DNA from: Nocardia higoensis
GTDB taxonomy: Bacteria; Actinomycetota; Actinomycetes; Mycobacteriales; Mycobacteriaceae
Length of the DNA: 64,000 nt
Reading direction: 5' to 3'
Assembly: GCF_015477835.1 (NCBI RefSeq)
Contig: NZ_JADLQN010000004.1
Coordinates: forward strand, 364,784-428,783
This document shows positions 35,247-42,402 of the stretch, piece by piece; position 1 is the first letter of the stretch; each line of letters starts with the position of its first letter. A program made the position numbers and the translations under genes. Under the pieces are notes generated by a model. The model was not told where the DNA came from, ran no database searches, and worked only from the letters and a program-made list of their open reading frames with translations.

Positions 35247-35280
35247 CGGCGGTGTGGCCATTTTGCACACCGCCGTTTTT
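35247..35280 (+). terminator. Intrinsic terminator after sepF
   Basis: A perfect 10-bp stem (CGGCGGTGTG 35247-35256 with CACACCGCCG 35266-35275) is followed by five T. It sits 18 bp after the sepF stop and just before yggT, so it ends the division operon there. It excludes the upstream yggT start at 35252. Confidence 0.9.
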
Positions 35281-35293
35281 CGGGCAGAGTGAC

Positions 35294-35599
35294 ATGGTGG
35301 CCTTGTTCGCGGTGCTGTACTTCGTGCTGTTCATCTTCTGGCTGTTGCTCATCAGCCGGGTGATCGTCGAGTTCATCCGTAGCTTCGCCCGGGACTGGCG
35401 GCCGACCGGCTTCGTGGCCGTGATCCTGGAGGTGATCTTCACGGTCACCGACCCTCCGGTGAAACTGCTGAGGCGGCTCATTCCCCCGGTGTCGTTGGGG
35501 GGAATCCGCCTGGATCTGTCGATAATGGTCCTGCTCTTCATCGTGTTCATCCTGATGTCGATCGTCAGCAGGCTCGGCCAGCCGGTCGCCCCGATGTGA
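35294..35599 (+). CDS. YggT-family membrane protein (Rv2146c-like)
   Basis: The 101-residue protein has two YggT hydrophobic segments, at about 5-25 and 70-95. Between them is RVIVEFIRSFARDWRPTG...TDPPVKLLRRLIPP, the core signature. The family sits between sepF and divIVA/wag31 in most actinobacteria, with no established activity; roles in osmotic stress or division-site assembly have been proposed. The ATG at 35294 is chosen since an earlier ATG at 35252 would lie in the sepF terminator, and it matches the length of Rv2146c (96). Confidence 0.9.
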   Translation: MVALFAVLYFVLFIFWLLLISRVIVEFIRSFARDWRPTGFVAVILEVIFTVTDPPVKLLRRLIPPVSLGGIRLDLSIMVLLFIVFILMSIVSRLGQPVAPM

Positions 35600-35665
35600 C
35601 AGAATGGGTGACGATACCTTGCAAGATCTGCTCGATCTCCACAAGACGCGTGAAGGGATCCTTCC

Positions 35666-36508
35666 ATGCCGCTGACTCCAGCCGATGTGCACAACGTCGC
35701 GTTCAGCAAACCGCCGATCGGGAAGCGCGGCTACAACGAGGATGAGGTCGACGCCTTCCTCGACCTGGTCGAGCAGGAGCTGTCGCGGCTGATCGAGGAG
35801 AACGCGGATCTGCGTCAGCGGGTCGCTGAGCTGGACGCCGAGCTGGCCGATGCCAAGAAGAACCGTGGCAGTGGTCCCGCCGCGGTCAAGCCACCGGTGC
35901 CGCAGGCGCCGCCGGAGCCGATCAAACCTCCTGTCCCCGTGGCGCCACCGGCGCCTATCGCGGCCGCGCCGCCGGCCAAGGACAACTCCGCGGACGCGAA
36001 TCTGCAGGCTGCCAAGGTGCTGAGCCTGGCCCAGGAAATGGCCGATCGCCTGACCAGCGACGCCAAGACCGAGTCGGAGAACCTGCTGGCCAACGCGCGA
36101 GCGAATTCCGAGCGTCTGGTCACCGATGCGCGCACCCGCTCGGAATCGATGGTCGCCGAGGCGCGCCAGAAGGCCGATGCCCTGCTGTCGGATGCGCAGA
36201 CCCGGTCCGACAGCCAGCTGCGCCAGGCCAAGGAGAAGGCCGACGCGCTGCAGGCCGACGCGGAGCGCAAGCACACCGAGATCATGGCCACCATCACCCA
36301 GCAGCGCAGCGTGCTGGAGAGCCGCATCGAGCAGCTGAAGACGTTCGAGCGCGAGTACCGGGTGCGGTTGAAGTCCTACCTGGAGTCGCAGCTCGAGGAG
36401 CTGGAGAACCGCGGTTCGGCGGTTCCGGTGGACGGCGGCGAGCCCTTCGCCGACAGCGGTTCCACCGGCAGTCTGCCCGCCGCTTCGTTCGCCAAGGGCG
36501 GCAAGTAA
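35666..36508 (+). CDS. wag31: Polar-growth scaffold Wag31 / DivIVA
   Basis: A 280-residue coiled-coil protein that marks cell poles and recruits the elongation machinery in mycolic-acid bacteria. The N-terminal DivIVA domain has PADVHNVAFSKPPIGKRGYNEDEVDAFLDLVE. A Pro/Lys-rich linker at 75-110 follows, then a long coiled coil at about 115-255. The linker is where mycobacterial Wag31 is phosphorylated, but I cannot point to the site here. It has its own ribosome site (GAAGGGATCC) and begins about 65 bp after yggT-like. Counterpart of Rv2145c. Confidence 0.96.
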   Translation: MPLTPADVHNVAFSKPPIGKRGYNEDEVDAFLDLVEQELSRLIEENADLRQRVAELDAELADAKKNRGSGPAAVKPPVPQAPPEPIKPPVPVAPPAPIAAAPPAKDNSADANLQAAKVLSLAQEMADRLTSDAKTESENLLANARANSERLVTDARTRSESMVAEARQKADALLSDAQTRSDSQLRQAKEKADALQADAERKHTEIMATITQQRSVLESRIEQLKTFEREYRVRLKSYLESQLEELENRGSAVPVDGGEPFADSGSTGSLPAASFAKGGK

Positions 36509-36577
36509 GCCGCCCCGGGCGCAGCGGACAGCGGTCGGCGCAGGCAGATCTGGCCTCGGGACACCTGAGGGGTCGGC

Positions 36578-36775
36578 ATGCTCGTCATGACGCTCGTTCT
36601 CGCAGCAGTGGGTTTCGCGCTGCTGGTGACCGCATTGACCACCGGCTCGGTGCTGTGGGCATGGGGCTGCATCGTGGTCTGTGCCATCGGTGCGGTGCTG
36701 CTGCTGGTGAGCGCACTGTCCACGCGAAGACCCGACGGCGGACCTCCGCCGCCGCGTCGGCACGTCCGGCGCTGA
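36578..36775 (+). CDS. Small membrane protein (Rv2144c-like position)
   Basis: A 65-residue protein with two hydrophobic helices (about 2-23 and 28-47) and a basic Pro/Arg-rich tail ending RRHVRR. It follows wag31 by 70 bp, the place of Rv2144c in M. tuberculosis, but is shorter than that protein (118 residues). No function is known. A short coding region with a modest GAGGGG ribosome site leaves some doubt, though codon use is typical. Confidence 0.7.
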   Translation: MLVMTLVLAAVGFALLVTALTTGSVLWAWGCIVVCAIGAVLLLVSALSTRRPDGGPPPPRRHVRR

Positions 36776-36810
36776 ACCGGCCGGGGAGATATCCGCTCGA
36801 CAGCGCCCGT

Positions 36811-37060
36811 TAGAATGGACACACAACCAACGGCAACGATCCGGCCATCACCGGGGAGCCTTCGGAAGAACGGTCACTTCCGCATCTGCGCGGGAGTGAC
36901 TCAGTAGAACCGAACGGGTGAGCCCGTCACAGCTCGCAAGAGAGGTCCGGTGCGTTCGACGCCGGACAAACGGGGTGGTACCGCGGTTTCGGCGCACCTG
37001 GCGCCGATGTCGTCCCCGTGCCCACATCGACACGCGCCTGCGGCGCGGTGGCACGAGGAG
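36811..37060 (+). promoter_or_regulatory. ileS T-box riboswitch (translational type)
   Basis: A -10 TAGAAT (36811-36816) starts a leader of about 250 nt. The T-box core GGGGTGGTACCGCGG lies at 36972-36986 and pairs with the tRNA acceptor end. The likely specifier is ATC at 36847-36849 (isoleucine), within CCATCACCGGGGAGCC. No terminator T-run follows. Instead the downstream stem can hide GAGGAG (37055-37060), the ileS ribosome site. Uncharged tRNA-Ile should expose it. Actinobacterial ileS leaders, including that of Nocardia, are known translational T-boxes. Confidence 0.92.
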
Positions 37061-37071
37061 ACGGATCCGCG

Positions 37072-40000
37072 ATGGCGGACGACAACAACAGCGCATATCC
37101 CCGCGTCGACTTCGGCTCGGGTTCCGGGGCGTCGTTCCCCGAACTGGAGCGTCTCGTGCTCGACGCATGGGAGGCCGACGACACCTTCCGGGCGAGCATC
37201 GAGAATCGTTCCGGCGCAGCAGAGTTCGTCTTCTACGACGGCCCGCCCTTCGCCAACGGCCTGCCACACTACGGCCATCTGCTCACCGGCTACGTCAAAG
37301 ATCTGATCCCGCGTTTCCAGACGATGCGCGGCAAACGCGTCGATCGGCGATTCGGCTGGGATTGCCACGGCCTGCCCGCGGAAATCGAAGCCGAGAAACA
37401 ACTCGGTATCACGGACAAATCACAGATCGACGCGATGGGTCTGGCGGAATTCAACGCCGCGTGTAAGTCCTCGGTGCTGCGATACACCGGAGAATGGCGC
37501 GACTATGTGACCCGTCAGGCGCGCTGGGTCGATTTCGACAACGATTACAAGACCCTCGATCTCGACTTCATGGAGTCGGTGATGTGGGCCTTCAAATCGC
37601 TCTACGACAAGGGCCTGATCTACCAGGGCTTCCGGGTGCTGCCCTACAGCTGGTACGAGCAGACGCCGCTGTCGAACCAGGAGACCCGCCTCGACGACGC
37701 CTACAAGATGCGTCAGGACCCGGCGGTCACCGTCGACATGCGGCTGCGTGTGCCCGAGGATCATCCGCTGCGCGAGCTCGACGGCGCGAACGCGCTGATC
37801 TGGACGACGACGCCGTGGACGCTGCCGTCCAACCTGGCGATCGCGGTCCATCCCGACGTGCGCTACGTCCACCTGAAGGCCGCCGATGGCAAGCGCTATG
37901 TGCTTGCGGCCGAACGTGTCTCGCACTATGTCCGCGAGTTCGGCGAGGACCCCCAGGTGCTCGGTGAGTTCGACGGCGCGGCGCTGGCCGGCCTGGCCTA
38001 CGCCCCGCCGTTCGACTTCTTCGTCGGTCACCCCCACGCGCATCGCGTGCTCAACGCGGATTACGTCACCACCGACTCCGGCACCGGCGTCGTGCACCTG
38101 GCGCCCGCCTTCGGTGAAGAGGACATGGACGTCTGCGCGGCCAACGGCATCGAACTGGTGCAGCCGCTGGACCCGGGCGGCAAGTTCACCTCGATGGTGC
38201 CGCCGTACGAGGGCCTGATGGTCTTCGACGCCAATCCGGTCATCATCAAGGATCTCAAGGCGGCGGGCCTGCTGTTGCGTCACGAGACCATCGAGCACTC
38301 CTACCCGCACAGCTGGCGCTCCGGTCAGCCGCTGATCTACATGGCGGTGCCGTCCTGGTTCGTCGCGGTCACCTCCTTCCGCGACCGGATGGTGGACCTG
38401 AACAAGCAGATCACCTGGGTGCCCGAGCACATCCGCGACGGCCAGTTCGGCAAGTGGCTCGAGGGTGCGCGCGACTGGAACATCAGCCGTAACCGCTACT
38501 GGGGCAGCCCGATCCCGGTGTGGGTGTCCGACGATCCGGCCTACCCGCGGGTGGACGTCTACGGCTCGCTCGACGAGCTCGAGCGCGACTTCGGTGTGCG
38601 TCCGGTGGATCTGCACCGGCCCGCGATCGACGAACTGACCCGGCCGAATCCCGACGATCCGACCGGAAAGTCGACGATGCGCCGGGTGCCGGAGGTCCTG
38701 GACTGCTGGTTCGAGTCCGGCTCGATGCCCTACGCCCAGGTGCACTACCCGTTCGAGAACAAGGAGTGGTTCGACTCCCACTTCCCCGGCGATTTCATCG
38801 TCGAGTACAACGGGCAGACCCGCGGCTGGTTCTACACCCTGCACGTGCTGGCCACCGCGCTCTTCGACAGCCCCGCCTTCAAAACCGTTGCCGCGCACGG
38901 CATCGTGCTCGGCGACGACGGGCTGAAGATGAGCAAGTCCAAGGGCAACTACCCCGACGTCAACGAGGTCTTCGACCGCGACGGCTCCGACGCGATGCGC
39001 TGGTTCCTGATGAGTTCGCCGATCCTGCGCGGCGGCAACCTCATCGTCACCGAGCGCGGCATCCGCGAGGGTGTCAGCCATGCACTGCGCCCGCTGTGGA
39101 ACGCGTGGACGTTCCTGCAGCTCTACGCCTCGACTCCGGGTGCATGGCGCACGGACTCGCAGAACGTGCTCGACCGTTACATCCTGGCGAAGCTGGCGCA
39201 AACCCGCGACGTCATGACCGAGGCGCTCGAGGTCTACGACATCGCGGCGGCCTGCGAGGAACTGCGTTCCTTCGCCGACGCGCTCACCAATTGGTATGTG
39301 CGCCGCTCGCGTTCGCGTTTCTGGTCCGAGGAGCGCGACGCGGTCGACACCCTGCACACCGTGCTCGAGGTCGTCACGCGGCTGGCGGCGCCGTTGCTGC
39401 CGCTGATCAGCGAGGTGATCTGGCGCGGGCTGACCGGCGGTCGTTCGGTGCACCTGACCGACTGGCCGGCCGAGGGTGAGCTGCCCGCCGATCCGGAGCT
39501 GGTGGCGGCGATGGACGAGGCGCGGGTGGTCTGCTCGACGGTGCTGAGTCTGCGCAAGGCGAAGAACCTGCGGGTGCGTCTGCCGCTGGCGGAGGTCACC
39601 ATCGCCGCCGCGGACGCGGCTCGGCTGGCGCCCTACGCCGACATCATCGCCGACGAGGTCAACGTCAAGAAGGTCGATCTGACCTCCGATGTCGACGTGC
39701 ACGGCCGATTCGAGCTGGTCGTCAACGCTCGCGCGGCCGGTCCCCGGCTGGGCAAGGACGTGCAGACGGTGATCAAGGCGGTCAAGGCCGGGCAGTGGAG
39801 CGAGGATGCCGAGGGCGTGGTCAGCGCCGCGGGCATCACGCTGCTGCCGGAGGAGTACACCCAGCGACTGGTCGCCGCCGAACCGGAATCCACCGCCGCG
39901 CTGCCCGGCAATGCCGGTCTGGTCGTCTTGGATTCGGTCGTCACCGAGGAACTGGAGGCCGAGGGCTGGGCCCGCGACCTGATCCGGGAACTGCAGGAGA

Positions 40001-40200
40001 CCCGCAAGTCGCTCGGCCTCGAGGTGTCCGACCGGATCTCGGTGGTGCTCGAGGTGTCCGACGAGCGGCAGGACTGGGCCCGCGCGCACCGTGACCTGAT
40101 CGCCGGGGAGATTCTGGCGACCACGCTGGAGTTCGGCGAGGCGGGTGTGGGCGCGGTCGAGCTGTCCGGTGGAATGCGGGCGGTGGTCGTCAGGCAGTGA
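37072..40200 (+). CDS. ileS: Isoleucyl-tRNA synthetase (type 2, eukaryote-like)
   Basis: The 1042-residue class I synthetase charges tRNA-Ile. The HIGH motif appears as HYGH at 66-69 within GPPFANGLPHYGHL. GWDCHGLPAEIEAEK, the editing-domain TTTPWTLPSN, and KMSKS at 619-623 are present, followed by the anticodon-binding domain. These features place it with the eukaryote-like type 2 enzymes, which in actinomycetes are naturally mupirocin-insensitive. The ATG at 37072 is used because the T-box-controlled GAGGAG precedes it. A GTG at 37018 would put codons within the T-box. Counterpart of Rv1536. Confidence 0.96.
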   Translation: MADDNNSAYPRVDFGSGSGASFPELERLVLDAWEADDTFRASIENRSGAAEFVFYDGPPFANGLPHYGHLLTGYVKDLIPRFQTMRGKRVDRRFGWDCHGLPAEIEAEKQLGITDKSQIDAMGLAEFNAACKSSVLRYTGEWRDYVTRQARWVDFDNDYKTLDLDFMESVMWAFKSLYDKGLIYQGFRVLPYSWYEQTPLSNQETRLDDAYKMRQDPAVTVDMRLRVPEDHPLRELDGANALIWTTTPWTLPSNLAIAVHPDVRYVHLKAADGKRYVLAAERVSHYVREFGEDPQVLGEFDGAALAGLAYAPPFDFFVGHPHAHRVLNADYVTTDSGTGVVHLAPAFGEEDMDVCAANGIELVQPLDPGGKFTSMVPPYEGLMVFDANPVIIKDLKAAGLLLRHETIEHSYPHSWRSGQPLIYMAVPSWFVAVTSFRDRMVDLNKQITWVPEHIRDGQFGKWLEGARDWNISRNRYWGSPIPVWVSDDPAYPRVDVYGSLDELERDFGVRPVDLHRPAIDELTRPNPDDPTGKSTMRRVPEVLDCWFESGSMPYAQVHYPFENKEWFDSHFPGDFIVEYNGQTRGWFYTLHVLATALFDSPAFKTVAAHGIVLGDDGLKMSKSKGNYPDVNEVFDRDGSDAMRWFLMSSPILRGGNLIVTERGIREGVSHALRPLWNAWTFLQLYASTPGAWRTDSQNVLDRYILAKLAQTRDVMTEALEVYDIAAACEELRSFADALTNWYVRRSRSRFWSEERDAVDTLHTVLEVVTRLAAPLLPLISEVIWRGLTGGRSVHLTDWPAEGELPADPELVAAMDEARVVCSTVLSLRKAKNLRVRLPLAEVTIAAADAARLAPYADIIADEVNVKKVDLTSDVDVHGRFELVVNARAAGPRLGKDVQTVIKAVKAGQWSEDAEGVVSAAGITLLPEEYTQRLVAAEPESTAALPGNAGLVVLDSVVTEELEAEGWARDLIRELQETRKSLGLEVSDRISVVLEVSDERQDWARAHRDLIAGEILATTLEFGEAGVGAVELSGGMRAVVVRQ

Positions 40201-40210
40201 GGGAGTCGGC

Positions 40211-40243
40211 TGTGGCGGACCGGGCGCACCCCGGTCCGCCACA
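40211..40243 (+). terminator. Long hairpin after ileS
   Basis: A perfect 14-bp stem (TGTGGCGGACCGGG with CCCGGTCCGCCACA) has a 5-nt loop and lies 11 bp after the ileS stop. It has no T-run but is very stable, so it is a likely terminator or 3'-end stabiliser. Confidence 0.7.
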
Positions 40244-40524
40244 ACCGGTCACCACTCCGAGGCTTCAGTATGTGATTCAAATCACATGCTGAATATTTGC
40301 TGAACTCTGGTTTCCGGTCCGGGTGGACCGGCAGAATCGCCCATGTTGTATGTGGGGCACATGCTAACCGCTGGTGCCGGTGTGATTCGTCGACGATTCC
40401 ACCTGACGTCCCTCCGAGCCGTGTCAGATCGACGGCGGCGGGGGTGAGCCGAGGTCCGCCGCTACGCCGCCCACCGCTGTGCTGACGTCGCGGACCATCT
40501 GCCCGACAGGGAGGCCGCGTTCGC
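40244..40524 (+). promoter_or_regulatory. CRP/GlxR-type site and long leader of the NlpC/P60 gene
   Basis: ATGTGATTCAAATCACAT at 40270-40287 is an 18-bp perfect palindrome that matches TGTGA-N6-TCACA exactly, the cAMP-receptor (CRP/GlxR) consensus. It lies 238 bp before the gene. The following 230 bp hold no gene. AT-rich sequence at 40288-40300 (GAATATTTG) may be the promoter, leaving a long leader with hairpins at 40436-40480. Confidence 0.65.
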
Positions 40525-41223
40525 ATGATCAGACGTTTCCAGGCTCGACATCGCTCGGCGCGACACGACCCCGCGCGACGGCGCCCGACCCGACGGCTCC
40601 GTTCGTCGGATCCCCGGGCGTGCCGGGCCCGAGTGCGACGGCCGCTGCGACGGATTGCCATCGGTTTGCTGGTCGCCATGGTGACCATGGTCGTCCTCGG
40701 CGGTACCGCCTGGGCCGACCCCGTTCCGGTGTCCGGGGGCCTCAGCAGCGGGTCCGGCACGGGTAGCGGCACGGGCTCGGGAACAGGCTCCGGTTCGGGC
40801 TCCGGCCTCGGTTCAGGTCTGGGTTCCGGTCTGGGGGCGGGCAGCGCCAGTGGCTCGGCTGCGATCCCGCTGCCCAGCCTCGCCGGTCTCGGCGCGTTGG
40901 CGGCGGCGACGACCCAGGTCGGCAAGCCCTACGAATGGGGCGCGACGGGCCCGCACTCGTGGGACTGCTCGGCCCTGGTGCAGTGGGCGTTCCGACAGGT
41001 GGGTGTGCCGCTGCCGCGCACGACCTGGGAACAGGCCGAGGTCGGCGCCGCGGTGCCGAGGTGGGCGCTCTCGCCCGGCGATGTGGTCGTGCTCAACCCC
41101 GACGGCTCGCACGTGGGCATCTACGCCGGCTTCGGTCAGGTGCTGAACGCCTACGGCCGCGGCGTCCCGGTCGGGCTCAGCCCGCTGGACCGATTCGAGA
41201 TCTACACCATTCGCCGCTTCTGA
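40525..41223 (+). CDS. Secreted NlpC/P60 peptidoglycan endopeptidase (RipD-like)
   Basis: The 232-residue exported protein has a basic N-terminus of about 43 residues, a hydrophobic signal helix at 44-60 and a predicted cleavage near TAWA-DP. A Gly/Ser-rich linker spans 71-110. The NlpC/P60 domain has catalytic Cys148 (WDCSALVQW) and His196 (GSHVGIYAG). Such enzymes cut D-Glu to meso-DAP bonds; some RipD types only bind. The basic N-terminus is long for a signal peptide and a later start is possible, but the ATG has GGGAGG upstream. A cAMP-receptor site upstream suggests nutrient control. Confidence 0.87.
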   Translation: MIRRFQARHRSARHDPARRRPTRRLRSSDPRACRARVRRPLRRIAIGLLVAMVTMVVLGGTAWADPVPVSGGLSSGSGTGSGTGSGTGSGSGSGLGSGLGSGLGAGSASGSAAIPLPSLAGLGALAAATTQVGKPYEWGATGPHSWDCSALVQWAFRQVGVPLPRTTWEQAEVGAAVPRWALSPGDVVVLNPDGSHVGIYAGFGQVLNAYGRGVPVGLSPLDRFEIYTIRRF

Positions 41224-41232
41224 CCGAGGCTG

Positions 41233-41286
41233 TCTCCGGCCGAGGCCGGTTCCGGCCGAAGGCCGCCGCGGTTCCGGCCGAAGGCC
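41233..41286. repeat. Short direct repeats between convergent genes
   Basis: GGTTCCGGCCGAAGGCC occurs at 41248-41264 and again at 41270-41286, with a third partial copy (TCTCCGGCCGAGGCC) at 41233-41247. Each contains the palindrome GGCCGAAGGCC or a close variant. It lies between the convergent NlpC/P60 and galU-like genes and probably acts as a two-way transcription stop. Confidence 0.6.
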
Positions 41287-41289
41287 ACT

Positions 41290-42189
41290 TCAGCCCAGTT
41301 CGCCGGCCAGCGACCGCAGCAGCGGGCCGTACTGCGGATGGGCCAGCGCCGAGGCGAACTGCGCGACCAGGTAGTCCGCGGGATTGCCGGTGTCGTACCA
41401 GCGGCCGCGGATGACCTGGCCGAAGACGGGGTTCTCGGCGGCGTGGACGTTGATCGCGTCGGTGAGGTAGACCTCACCGGTCCGGTGCTCGTACCACTCG
41501 TCGGTCTGCCTGCGCAGCTCGGCGATGATGCCGGGGGTCACCACGTAGCCGCCGATGGCCGCGAAGTTCGACGGCGCGTCCTCGGGCTTGGGTTTCTCGC
41601 GCAGGCCCGTGATGCGTAGCAGGCCGTCGCCCTGGTCGTCGGTGACCACCGGGACGCCGTAACGCTGCGAGTCGCCCGGGTCCATCGGCATGAGCGCCAG
41701 CACCGGCGCACCTGTGCGCTCGTAGGCGTCGATGAGCTGCTGGGCGCGCGGGATCTCGGCGACGAACACATCGTCGGGCCACAGCACCAGCATCGGCTCG
41801 TCGCCCATGCTGCGCGCGGCGTTGAGCACCGGGGTGCCGTTGCCGTAAGGACCGTGCTGGTCGAGATAGGTGATGTGGCCGAGCCGGGACAGCTCGCCGA
41901 CCTCGGCCACGGCGTCGGCGAACGCGGTCTTGCCGTCGGCGCGCAGCTGCTCGACCAGGCCGGGGTTGGGGCGGAAGTGGTCCTGGATCACGTGCTTGCC
42001 ACCGCTGACGACAATGGTGATATCGGTGATGCCGGAGGCGACCAGCTCTCGGACGGTGTGCTCGATGACCGGCTTGTCGCCGACCGGCAGCATCTCCTTG
42101 GGGATCGCCTTGGTCAGCGGGAGCAGCCGGGAGCCGATACCTGCGGCCGGAATGACGGCCTTTCGGATCTTCATGCCCTCGATCATCAC
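41290..42189 (-). CDS. galU: UTP--glucose-1-phosphate uridylyltransferase (GalU-like)
   Basis: The 299-residue nucleotidyltransferase makes UDP-glucose for envelope polysaccharides, trehalose and glycolipids. The N-terminal signature is KAVIPAAGIGSRLLPLTKAIPKEMLPVGDKP, followed by MLVLWPDDVF and EVYLTDAI. ATG 42189 is listed; ATG 42174 (MKIRKAV) is an equally good start five codons in. It is convergent with the NlpC/P60 gene and divergent from dinB. Other sugar nucleotidyltransferases share the fold, so UDP-glucose specificity is from the overall GalU-type sequence. Confidence 0.9.
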   Translation of the reverse strand: MMIEGMKIRKAVIPAAGIGSRLLPLTKAIPKEMLPVGDKPVIEHTVRELVASGITDITIVVSGGKHVIQDHFRPNPGLVEQLRADGKTAFADAVAEVGELSRLGHITYLDQHGPYGNGTPVLNAARSMGDEPMLVLWPDDVFVAEIPRAQQLIDAYERTGAPVLALMPMDPGDSQRYGVPVVTDDQGDGLLRITGLREKPKPEDAPSNFAAIGGYVVTPGIIAELRRQTDEWYEHRTGEVYLTDAINVHAAENPVFGQVIRGRWYDTGNPADYLVAQFASALAHPQYGPLLRSLAGELG

Positions 42190-42402
42190 ATATCGCGGTC
42201 GGGGAAACGGGCCAACCGGACCTGCGATCCGCCCCAGACGTGTCCGCTATCAGGGCTGGTTGGCGCGGGTATACGCGGCCGTGTGGCACCGCGGGAGCTC
42301 GGTTCATCCACAGCTGCCCGACAGCAAGTCCACAGCCATCGGCGGTCCGTAGCCACGGCAAGGCGGGCCGGGTTGTCGGTGCCCGGGCGTAGATTCCGGT
42401 GC

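Noticed and set aside
40290..40524. A c-di-AMP (ydaO-type) riboswitch before the NlpC/P60 gene
   Set aside because: Such switches often precede wall hydrolases, and GGGGGTGAGCC and CCCGACAGGGAGGCC are reminiscent. The order and spacing of the conserved blocks do not match, so I only list a covariance search as a check.
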